From assembly GCA_025267735.1 (NCBI GenBank), contig CM046307.1, positions 57,035,395 to 57,099,394 of the forward strand: DNA of 64,000 nucleotides. The letters are read 5' to 3'. Every line of letters begins with the position of its first letter. The stretch's first letter is position 1. A model generated the notes under the pieces. It made no database searches, was not told the DNA's origin, and saw only the letters and a program-made list of their open reading frames with translations. This document shows positions 49,506 through 60,332 of the stretch, in pieces. The translations under genes and the position numbers were made by a program. The stretch comes from Mactra quadrangularis. Taxonomy: Eukaryota; Mollusca; Bivalvia; Venerida; Mactridae.

Positions 49506-49745
49506 AGGCCAACAGAGAGCGCACCTGATGAAAATGACAGAAATCTATCTTACACAAAAATTGACAATTTCCTCTACGTGTATATAATAACAAAATATAA
49601 TAAAAATGAAAATTAAGTCATTAATTGTTTAACTTCAGGCCAACGGAGAGTATGCATGATGGAGAATACAGAAATCGATCTTACACACACAAAAAAAATA
49701 AATAAAAAAAATAAAAAAATACGAATTCCTCTATATGATAACTCT
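49506..49745. repeat. Direct duplication, about 131-bp unit
   Basis: Units start at 49506 (AGGCCAACAGAGAG) and 49637 (AGGCCAACGGAGAG). Both continue with ATGATG-like sequence, AGAAATC(T/G)ATCTTACACA, an A-rich tract and TTCCTCTA. A third partial match (AATCGATCTTACAC, then ATCCTCTATAT) occurs near 55118-55160. Confidence 0.75.
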
Positions 49746-51212
49746 ATATAATATACCCACGTATAAATACACAGTGACCTCATTCAATGACCTCATTATA
49801 AGCTTAAAATACTTCACCGTACATTACGTCAAAAAGCTACTTTTTTCTGTAATTCTAAAGAAATTGTTTAACCATTTATCAGATAGTATTTTTCTAGTGT
49901 TTAATAGCAACACCTTTCATTCATTGACTGTAAACCTTCATGCTGTTAATTCACGGTGGTCCAAACAGAGTGTAGCCTATTTTAAACTACGTAACAATTA
50001 GCCAGAAAAAAGCTCTAATTACCCAAGATCTAACATTAAAAAAATCAACCCCCACTTATCTACTTTGAACTTGTGGAATTTTTATAAGAAGTAAAAGACT
50101 TAAGCTCATAATAATAGGATCACATGATGCAAAAAACGCTGAGAGATTTATGTATAATACAAGAGGGTTACTGAGTGTCCAATAGCCCCTCGTAAGATTG
50201 TTACAAATTATTTAGGGATCCGGACTCAGTATGCCCAGTATGCATACATTTGTTGAGCTTTTAAATACAAGCATTAACGAAAATTTAGTATTCATTTAAA
50301 GCACTATTAAAACGATTGAAGAATTAATAAGCAGTATATATTGAATATTACTTGACAACTAGTTGCACTAATTGTATATAATGCTATTCTCTTAAATGTT
50401 TTAAAACAGTAAAAACTCTAAAACCGGACCCTCTGAAAACCGGACTCCTTTAAAAATCGAACAAATTTACAAGTCCCATATTTTCCCCTACTAAATCCAT
50501 TGAAAAATATTGTATTATCATAATGTATTGTTATATTGTTTTATTATTATGAACTTTGTATGTTTTCGTATATAAAGAGCATGTTCTTTTCTTTTCTGTT
50601 CTTTTCTGTTCTCGTGTGCAGTCGAATAGACAAGTATAAGCATGGAACTCCGAGTCATTGCACATTCTAAAGTTTACGTTGATCTTAATTTAGAACTAAA
50701 TCAACGCTCACTTTGTAAATTGTGTTAATGTTTTAAAACCAGTGTCTTGGTAATTTCACATAAGCGACGGGTATAAGCGAACATGTTACGATTTTAAACA
50801 GAAATTGAACAGAACCAAAATTGAAAAAAATCTAGGTGTTAAAATGTTCACAATGTATTGATAAAATAGACAAAGGTATGTTCGCGTGCTTAAACAATGC
50901 AACATATGTACGTCATGAAATATAGTAACATAATTCTACCTTAATTCAGCACACGATTTAAAAAATAAAAAAAACTCCATTGGAATAATTTGCAAGGAAG
51001 CAACGTAAATAGCTGACTCGGCATTAACATAGTTATCGTACAAAGAAAATCAGATGGACCCATTTTCTTAATGCATAATTGACTATTGAACAGCACCGAT
51101 TTACACCGACCACCGAAAAAAGCTGAAGAACGATGCTTAATTATTGATAACAATCTTTAATGACAAATTTCTCAGAGAAAAGTCAGTTTCCAAACTTCTG
51201 TCCAACAACAAT

Positions 51213-51358
51213 CGTAACTTCTCGGCAAATTCCGTGACCTGAAACACCGAGTGTAGAGTGGCCCAACAAATTAGAATCGGAACTCTTCGGCAAATTCCGT
51301 GACCTGAAAATATCGAGTGTAGAGTAGCCCAACAAATTAGAATTGGAACTCCTTGGCA
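51213..51358. repeat. Tandem repeat related to the 47900 element
   Basis: Two units of about 65 bases (51213-51277, 51278-51343) and a partial third. Each begins CGGAACTCTTCGGCAAATTC and contains CCGTGACCTGAAA and GTAGAGTAGCCCAACAAATT. TTCGGCAAATTCCGTGACCTG matches the terminus of the element at 47900 (TCGGCGATTTCCGTAAC), and the downstream CCCTAACAAGTTTAGA also corresponds. It looks like a derivative or partial copy of the same family. Confidence 0.7.
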
Positions 51359-51568
51359 TGTTTTAAATGAACAGGAAACTCCGATTGTACTTTCTTATTG
51401 AATGAAAATTATTAACCAATTACCATGCGATTTACTAAATCGGAAAATGTAAAATTCGTCATCGACAAAAATCCATGCCAATAAAACTAAACTATAGTAA
51501 TTTATTTTGAGATCGCTCAAAATGACACAGTGATTGCCAAAGTCTTCCGTTGATTGCAACTTTGTATT

Positions 51569-51625
51569 ACAGTAAAGCTAGACTATTAGGACCGTCAAAA
51601 ACATAGTCTTAATACCAGAATGGTC
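51569..51625. repeat. Family M terminus, partial copy
   Basis: TACAGTAAAGCTAGACTATT then AGGACCGTCAAAAAC is a clear family M left end. A matching right end is not obvious. Another isolated terminus, TACAGTAAAGTTCGACTGTT, starts at 52352, and a right-end form (TAGTAGACCTTTACTGTA) ends near 28213. Confidence 0.5.
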
Positions 51626-54600
51626 TCAGAATGGGACCCTTTTTACCTATAATTTTGCACGTGAGACTTGAAAATCGCCAAAGAATCGCATTGTTTTGCC
51701 ATAACCAAATTGCTCTTCACCGGTTTTTTTTATCTTTTAATCAGAATTTACTCTTGCCTCAAACAAGAATGGCAGGATACATCCCCGTACTTAAACTTAT
51801 TTAGTAACCCCTACCCTTTTTGCAGGTATGCAGGTATTGGCAATATTTTAAAATGGTAAATAAATGAAAAGCGCACGGTTTTAAACTCAAACAATGTCGA
51901 CAATAAACCAAAGAAATTGGCTGTTCTTTTCATAAGCTTAAAGTAATGAGCAAGCTCAGTTTGTGGTTCAATCTCATTTCGTAGGTAAATAACAAACGAA
52001 CAGTGTGAATATATCGTTTTACGACCACCCAACCTACTGGTCATTTGAAATGAAGTTGTTTACCTTTTGCTACGCGGAATAAAAACTTTATTGACGGTAG
52101 AGTGGTTTTTATTTCGGATACATTTTGATTCTGTTGTTACTTTGGATTACGTATTCTTCATTAAGATTCGAGACATCCGGGCGACTGCCGCGTAATGATA
52201 CAATATGGCCGGACAGATGTGATCAGTCGATGGGACTATGTTTTTGTTAGACTTGCTACCGTAAAACGAATTTATAAGATTTTCAATTGAATAAACTACA
52301 GAGAATCCCTGAGCTTGTAATATCATTTGATGCAATAGGAAATAGATTTAATACAGTAAAGTTCGACTGTTGAAAACATCAATGTAGATCGGCTTAATAG
52401 CGGAATGATCTTTACATGTATATACGGACTTTAAACATTCAAATTAAGTAATTGGGACTTAAAAAATACGATAATTTAGGGAATTTCTTATACTTATTGT
52501 TACGATTTAGGTCTGCATAATTGATTTCTAACACGAAACACATAAACTAGTATTGTAACTTCGTCAATCGAACAATAAAAAGATAAAGACGTATATACTT
52601 TAAAGAAATCATATGCGTGTATGATGGCGTCATTCTAGTGCTTTAAAAACATATCTGTAAATGGTTTTACAATAAAAAATCTATGACTAAGTCGTCATTT
52701 AATTAATGTTTGTTTAAACTCATGCACTACAACGGAATAATAAAGCTACAATTAAGTCACAAAGAAAGATGCGCGCGCAGCATTTTATTAATCTATATAT
52801 GCATATTATTAATTCCTTTCTATATGCACTTCATGGTTATATAAAGCAGCAGCAAGTTTCAGTGAGAAGTTACGTGCAAATATCTTCATACCTTAGCATC
52901 TTTTATTTCCTTCACTAAGATTTTTACGACATCTCTTTTACGACATTTTTGAAGAACGAATTACGACAGTCGATTGTTTGGAAAATGCTAACATTCTGTG
53001 CCAAAAAATCTTCAAAGCAAAGAGATTCAATCAACCTCTTGCATTGATTTAGATTATATTGGCACTAAGTTTATTAACCGCATGTAGAACCATTGCTTAT
53101 TTGCAACAAATATCACTTTTAATACCTAACCGTGCAATTAACACAAAAATAAGATTAACTCACCGATTTATGCCCTTCAAAATGCCATATTGCCAATTTC
53201 ATGCAGAGTGTTAATTAATCGCATTTGTACTAATGCATATCTTCCCACCACATATTTTTATGAAAAAAGGGGACAGTATAAAAAAGGGTTTTGGTACAAA
53301 GGGGTAACACGTGCTAAGTTGAACTACTGTACATAAAGAACTACCTCTAAGGAGTGACTCAAAACGTTAATGCACTCGTATACATAGTTGTAGCTGAAAA
53401 AGTGATGGTCAAGAAAGTCAACCAATGGCATATTTGTGTTTGCCTAAGTTAAGTTGTCCTGGTCAGGCAGGTAAATGACTAAGGAAATCAAGGAGGGCGA
53501 ACAATATTATATTGTTTTATATTTAGATTTCTTTTATGATCATATAAACATCAATGTATTTATGAGGAGGCGACCCCTAAGTGATTTTTGCCTTGCTGTA
53601 TATTTTATGCAAAATCAGGAACATTTGCGACATTTAAGTAATCTTTGCATTTAGAGTCGCTATGTACAGCAATAAGCAACAAGCTTAAAAATTAGCATGT
53701 CGCTAGCAAGCGCTTTGTCCTCTGGTACCCTTCTTAAATTAAAACTTCCAAGTATGTGATATCAAATCGAGGCCTTATATACATTGTACATGTACATTAA
53801 ATGCATACATTACATGTATACATGTATATCCATACAATCATTGTGTGTAGGAAAGTGATAGTACAGTCAACTAAAATTCCAAAGACGTTTGGCCAAAGTT
53901 GTCCAATGAGTTTGAAGTTGTAAGCTGTAAGCTGTCTATCCGACCATTTCAATTAGTAAAACGTTCTTGTATTATTGCTATAGATGCGTAATTTGAGAAA
54001 TAAAAGAACTGTTGTATTATGCTCTGTTCTGTTCAAATAAGGATACATCATTAAAGACAGATTAGAACAATTTTAACATAGGGTGCAACAATAGCTAGGA
54101 TCTATGATACCCATTGTCTGATCACGTGACCCACAGAAAAATATTGTGTTTTTCTCTCGTAGAAATTTCACATTTAGAAATGATATCAGATTCAATCATC
54201 CATCTCTAGTATTGAATTGCATGTTTTTTTTCTTTCATTTCGTGCTAAATATTTATCGGCGTATTCGGGATAGAGAGAAAGAGAGAGAAAGGTGAAAAGC
54301 TGGAGGGCATTACCGTCTGTGAACTATATAAACTGTAAACTACTTCTTTGATGTAAAGTCTGGCAAGAAAAAAGAAAGCATATATAGTACTAAGTCAGAC
54401 AGTGTTACTTTCTATAGTTCTATCTACCATATATTAGACAAACATTGCACATTTCTTTGTTTTTACGATTACACAAACCGAATTTAAGAAACTATTTCTC
54501 GAATAAATCTTTGAGTGTGACTCTTAAACTGAACGATTTATTTTCACCGCAGTCTCGACGAATCGTGGAGAAATGAGAGAAATGGCATAATCCTAAACCA

Positions 54601-54784
54601 TCGGTAGGTAATGCAAATACATGTATATGTATTTCTTGAGTTTTTTGTAGTCATTAGTCATTGTAGTCAAAACATACTAAGTATGTACTGAGGATAGTAC
54701 TGAGGATCATGCAAGGCCAAGGTGGCACAAGTTATTGCCGAACATATATGTACAAGTTTTTGAGTTCAATTAAAAAAACACAGG

Positions 54785-55035
54785 ATAGCCGGGTCCGTAG
54801 CTACGGGCAGAATTTCGAATCAAGTGTCCCAATGTGGTAGCTGGCTCGAGCCTTACCCGAACTGGTTATACCTTTCCTTGAAAATTGGACAATAAAAAAG
54901 GTATATGAATAAGTCGACCTTGTAGAAGGGTAGGTGAGTACAAATAAAGACAAAAGTCGCAAGAAAATATGGTAAGGTTAGCTGTCCTTCGTAAAGTCAC
55001 CACTATTTGCTAGGACACGACGTTTACCTAAAAAA
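54785..55035 (+). mobile_element. SINE family A, old copy in plus orientation
   Basis: It reads in the opposite sense to the other family A copies: a decayed head (GGTAGCTGGCTCGAGCCTTA), then GGTTATACCTTTCCTTG, GTAGAAGGGTAGGTGAGTAC, and a decayed tail near GGACACGACGTTTACC. It is more diverged than the copy at 55412, only about 380 bases away. Confidence 0.65.
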
Positions 55036-55411
55036 ACCCAAAATATTATATGCTTATATATATATTGTTATATATATATCGTAAAATATATCCCTCGTAG
55101 TTCACTAGTGAAATTAAAATCGATCTTACACCGAAATAAACAAATATCCTCTATATCTTACCTTAAAATTGAAATCATTGAAACAGGAGCAAGGCTACTC
55201 TTCTATATTGTTATAAATGAAAACAAGACTAGGGTTAAACTAACAATTTGTATTATAAAATAAATTGATTTGATTAAAATCACAATAGAATCTGGTTACA
55301 CAGCGTTTTTTATTGTAATAGATTGGAATTCGAAATAAACACTGGACATAGTATTCATATTTATACCTCCCTGCTGGTAAAATACTGTAACACTTGAGTG
55401 AATGGCGTTTA

Positions 55412-55692
55412 TTTATTGAATTTAACGCTGTATCAACACATTTTAGGTCATTTCACGGCATCCAGCGCACCTAACCTAGCTTTCCTGGACCTTTGTCTAT
55501 AACCAGTACTCACCTACCCTTCCACAAGGCCGGAAAACTTCTCCATATTATCTAATCAATGGAGGAAAATGGACATTATTGTCTAATTTTCATGGAAGGG
55601 TATAACCTCCCCAGGTGGGATTCGAACCCATACCCCCTCAGGACACGACATTCCGAATCCCGGCGCGCTACCATTGCGCTATCGATTCGGGT
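55412..55692 (-). mobile_element. SINE family A, full length, with target-site duplication
   Basis: The 13-base direct repeat TGAATGGCGTTTA occurs at 55399-55411 and 55693-55705. The element has the tail TTTAACGCTGTATCAACAC, the body GCACCTAACCTAGCTTTCCT, and a complete tRNA-like head (GGGATTCGAACCC to GCGCTACCATTGCGCTATCG on the plus strand). It is the best reference copy of family A in the window. Confidence 0.9.
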
Positions 55693-55814
55693 TGAATGGC
55701 GTTTAAAAAATGTCCCTGTTTGTTTTTTGACCATGTGGTACATTTGTGCTATCTCACAGTTGCTATTCTTGATATATTTGTTTACACCAATTTATCATTT
55801 ATGATTCAACAAAT

Positions 55815-55976
55815 TAATTCTATGAGGACTATCAGATTTGATGGTCTTAATAGAAGAATTGTCTTAATGTAGTGACATTTTTCTTTTCAAATTAAGCATT
55901 TTGGAACTTTGGAATCATCAAAAATGACATCATTTTTCTATAGTAAATGTGGTACTTATACTTAGATTTTACTGTA
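55815..55976. mobile_element. Family M MITE, decayed copy
   Basis: It holds GATGGTCTTAATAGAAGAA near the left and ends TAGATTTTACTGTA at 55976, whose inverse TACAGTAAAATCTA matches the family terminus. It lies just past the SINE at 55412. Confidence 0.5.
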
Positions 55977-57239
55977 GTTTTCCTATTAATTTTGTCGTTG
56001 ATGTTTAAAGGGATATACAGGCAAAAGTTCAACTTCATATTCCCTGATTTTGAATTATATTTTCTATAACCGTGAATGCGACAGACACACTGTTATATAA
56101 CTTGGCAAAATATTTCTTTATTTTCTCATAATATTTGGGGTGTTTCCTAACTAGACCAACATGGGTCAGGTTAGCTAAAAATAGATTAGTGTTAAAATAT
56201 GCATTTACTGATGAGAAGAGCTACTACAGCTTGTTATTGTGCAACATTAGTATAATTCTATTAAAAAGATATCCTAACCACTTAAGAACGTTGAAAAGAC
56301 AAGAAGTGATCAATGAAAATGTTTAATTTCAGCAAGTACGCCATAAAACAAATCTATAAATAGCTTGGTGATTCCCTCACTTTCATACTTTCATTTTCAA
56401 CAATGTGTATGCCACATGTTTTAATTCGTTCAGTTGAATGTTATAAGTGACAAATGTTATTAGTAAGAGATTTTTACGTTCATAATACTGTTTTAAAGAC
56501 TAAACTTGGTTTTATACTTTTGGCACAATTATTTGCCTGTATATCCCTTTAAAGTGCATCAATATTTTGTGCAATGTTTGATTACTATCATTTTTAGTTA
56601 ACTTGTCGTCGCCCATTGATTGTCTTTGTTGATGGAACCTCAATGGTTTAAATACGAACAACAGTACTTAGTTACTCGCTATAGAGTCTATCGATGAAAA
56701 TAGTGATCCATTTCTATGTTCGGGGTTTATCGAACATGTATTGAGTAAATAAATCAGTGGGGTTAATGCATGCACCAACGACAACTGAATACAATTTCAC
56801 AATAAATGTCATAACAGATGTATTAATTTCATGTTAAGTATATTTAAAGCGTTTTATTTTAGATATAAAAGCTGTATGCACAAAAAAACTTGAGGTCTTA
56901 GTAAAATTATACCAAAAATGCGTCAATTCATTCACCAGGTCTATTAACCGTATTCTTGTTTGTTTGTTCGTTTTTAGGTTATATAAAAACCAAAATGCAC
57001 GGAATAAACTAGTGTTGTTAACCGCAAGTGTAAGCCAAAAATGGATTCAGGTTGTAACATGAAAGTGTTTTGCACCTCGCAATCTTATGATAAAATGGTG
57101 CTCCAGATCAGCTGATGATTGCTAACTCATACAATATGTTTTAACCAATCAATTGATAAAATTTGTGGTTAAATTAATCAACATTGTTTATATTGATTCA
57201 ATCCTCAAATGTGTAAGAGTGTTGCCGTCAATATTAGGG

Positions 57240-57595
57240 CTGCATATCGTCAAACAATTTGCGAAGCGATACTAGCCACGATACGGTAATCGCTATGCGA
57301 TAATTAAATCACGAAAGTCGAATTCAAATATAATGAATTTGTTATTTTAATCATGACTTTTTATTAATAAACCAGCCACGGTAAATCAGTGTTAATGTAA
57401 TAAAAATATAATGAAGATAAATAAATAAAATAATTTTATGTAAAAAAGTCTCGAAGGGCAGGTTATGCTGGCTAGCTTGAATGAAAAAAGTACGGAAATT
57501 TGGGTTTTAACATGAATCGTGATAGTAAGAGTAGTTTCCCTTTGATATGCCAATATCGCGATTTTGATATTGTTTCAGGGTTCCGATACCATATA
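57240..57595. repeat. Cgat-rich interspersed repeat, copy 2
   Basis: GCATATCGTCAAACAATTTG, GCGATACTAGCCACGATACG, then AAGAGTAGTTTCCCTTTGAT with ATG and ATATCGCGATTTTGATAT. It corresponds block by block to 41815-42175. Confidence 0.65.
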
Positions 57596-58650
57596 CATGT
57601 ATTACATTTGTAGTACGGGTTCCGGCACGCTATTTAACTTAATGGAGCGAACGGATCTTTCCAAACTTCAAAATCCTCAGAGGTTCAGAGATGTTTAAAA
57701 CATATTAAATAAACGATATCCATCTCAGACTCATTCGGATCTCCTCGACGATATTCTACGCAAAACACCAAACTCCTCACAGTGCTTACGTCACGCTTTA
57801 CTACATAATTGATTTAATAAAGGGAAATAACCGCTGTGGGGAATTTGGTAAAACACTCGTATCTTCGTAGATGGTGGTCATGGTGTTCTGAATGCTTCGG
57901 TGCCCGTATTATCAACGGTCTTACGATTAATTTTAGTCGTAAATCATTCTATATTGTATAGTAATAATATCGTAAGATTGTTAATAATATGCCACCCAGA
58001 CTCGGCGATCTATCATACATTTGTAAGCTCTGTGTAGGAGTTGAAGACCTTAAGCCAAACCTTATTTTTGTTTATGCAATTGTCACTATTTATAAGTCTT
58101 GGTCAAACTATTTTATAATTAATAATTGAATGAGTAATAGGAAACTAAACTTGACAGGCTTAAACCATAATTAGTCAAATGTAACTGTTAATTGATTACC
58201 AAGTGGACAGTGTTAGCTTAAGGCATTCACATATTTCAATTTGGAATGTCGTAATTCAACGGACACTTACACCTTACTGAATCAAATTGGACTGAAAAAA
58301 TACGTAATTACCAAACAGCGTTGACGGAGCGATGTCCAAATAATTTACTGTCTAAATTCCATTTTCAGTAGGTAATTACTCAAAATGATAGAATTGGACA
58401 AATTTTGTCTTTCAAATCGATTTACAGCTTTCCTAGGATCGACATTTTATTAAATAATCGGTTTACAATGAAACAAAACCTTTGAAAGTTCATTACTATG
58501 TAGAAATGTAATTGAAATTTTGAGATGAAATTCTTTAATTTGTTTTTTTTCTGTCTTAGTCCTGATGAGTCCCCGTAAGTGTAATTGTATTGAATTAGAT
58601 GCACCTAGTGAACGTTATTACCGATAATTGCCGATAAATACCGATGGCTG

Positions 58651-59060
58651 CCGAAGACCACCCATTATTGCCGATAGGTTATCGGTACGATAAATTGGGC
58701 TTGATGCTCTACTTTGAACACCTTGATCAATCTTTCAAATGAATAATTCATAAGTGAATGGTCGAAGAGCTCCGAATGCGGGAATTAGTGTGGAAATCTG
58801 GACTTGATGATGAGTACGATGAGTACCGAAGACCACCGATTATTGCCGATAGGTTATCGGTACGATATATCGGCTTGATACTATGTATGTATGTATAGTT
58901 GTCGCCGCTATCTGAAGGCAGAAAAGCACTTTTGTGCTTTATTGCTGAAATAAATATATTATGTATTTATATTTGATACTTCGTTCGGAACACCACGGTC
59001 ATTCATTGAATGAATAGTTCTTAGTGAATGGCCGAAAAGCACCGAATGTGGGAAATATTA
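58651..59060. repeat. Diverged segmental duplication with GCCGATA blocks
   Basis: CCGAAGACCACC, TTATTGCCGATAGGTTATCG and GTACGATA occur at 58651-58700 and again from 58826. The following block (GAACACC to GTGAATGG(T/C)CGAA(G/A)AGC and CCGAATG(C/T)GGGAA) occurs at 58717-58790 and 58988-59058. The second copy holds about 100 extra bases including a TATG microsatellite. Confidence 0.75.
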
Positions 59061-59531
59061 TAGAGAGTTTGTACTTGATAACCAAATTGTTTGGAAAATT
59101 TCATCGATAACTATCGAAGCAATCCAAATAGCAATAACGTAATAAATCGTGTTTTGATATAAATGTAAACATATTACATGAATTCACGATACCATTTTAC
59201 GTAGAAAGATTGTTACGTCAAAACTCCTGGATCAATTTAGTGCTAGCATGCATGATATAATCTGATTTCAGATTAATATTACTAAATGAACTAATGTTTT
59301 ATGACATTGAACGCTAATACAAGCATTAAATATAAACAAAAATATCGTAAATGTTTGTTTGCGTATTTGGAAAAAGATGTAAACAAATTTGCTATACACC
59401 TTCATTGATGAACAACAGTTAAAAAGTTGCCAAACTTCGTGCTTCAAGGTTCTGTTTACAAGTCTTATAATCACGAATCTTTTTCGTTTTGATACTGTTA
59501 GTGTAGTAATCACGTGATAAAGCCAAATCGA

Positions 59532-59821
59532 AAAACATCGGAAGTGTCCGTATCGTTCGTAAAACATCGGAAGTGTCCGTATCATTCGTAAAACATCGGA
59601 AGTGTCCGTATCGTTCGTAAAACATCGGAAGTGTCCGTATCATTCGTAAAACATCGGAAGTGTCTGTATCGTTAGTAAAACATCGGATGTGTCCGTATCA
59701 TTCGTAAAACATCGGAAGTGTCCGTATCGTTTGTAAAACATCGGATGTTTCCGTATCGTTAGTAAAACATTGGAAGTTTCCGTATCATTAGTAAAACATC
59801 GGATGTGTCCGTATCGTTCGT
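59532..59821. repeat. 29-bp minisatellite, ten units
   Basis: Ten consecutive 29-base units of the form AAAACATCGGAAGTGTCCG plus TATCGTTCGT, with no length variation. Substitutions are concentrated in units 5-10. Among the first six units CGTT and CATT alternate strictly, giving a 58-base higher-order period. Open frames on the minus strand (IRTLPMFYERYGHFRCF-like) merely translate the array. Confidence 0.95.
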
Positions 59822-60100
59822 AATAATGCGAACTGCAATTCGTAAAAGTACTTTAAGAATGAACTGAAATGTTGGCAGGTAATTTATTCATGCATTTACG
59901 CTGTTAAAATGACTAAACAAAATTTCATTACCCCCTTATATTAGTTTTATGGAACAGAATTGCGTAACGTAAACCATCCGTCTGTTCGCTAGTTCGTCTG
60001 TATAGAGAAAACATTACATCAAATTTACACAAACGTGACATGGATTTTGAAGCATATGACAGCCTATCCATAACTAATGTTTCAGATGAAAACATAACTT

Positions 60101-60332
60101 ATGTGAAGTTTTGCTATTAAGACCACATAAGTTATTGCAAAATCATTCGATATTTAAGTATTCAATGTCTTTAATAGTATAGATTCAAGAAACAATATCA
60201 TTTTAAGGATTGTGGAAGGTCACCATTACAGTTCCAGAACCTTAAGAAGAAAAAATCACGGTCCCTATATCAAGACCAATCCGGTCTTAAGACCAGTGTT
60301 TTTGATGGTCATTATAGTGGATCTTTACTGTA
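60101..60332. mobile_element. Tc1/mariner-like MITE (family M), best copy
   Basis: The right end read inward is TACAGTAAAGATCCACTATA then ATGACCATC. The left end is TGAAGTTTTGCTATTAAGACC. This gives terminal inverted repeats of about 28 bases beginning TA-CAGT, as in Tc1/mariner-type elements that duplicate TA. There is no coding capacity. Confidence 0.65.

Noticed and set aside
59268..59643. Open frames containing IRTLPMFYERYGHFRCF repeats
   Set aside because: They translate the 29-bp minisatellite; the unit length is not a multiple of three.
59532..59821. Possible CRISPR-like array
   Set aside because: Units are contiguous with no unique spacers, and the DNA is clearly from an animal.
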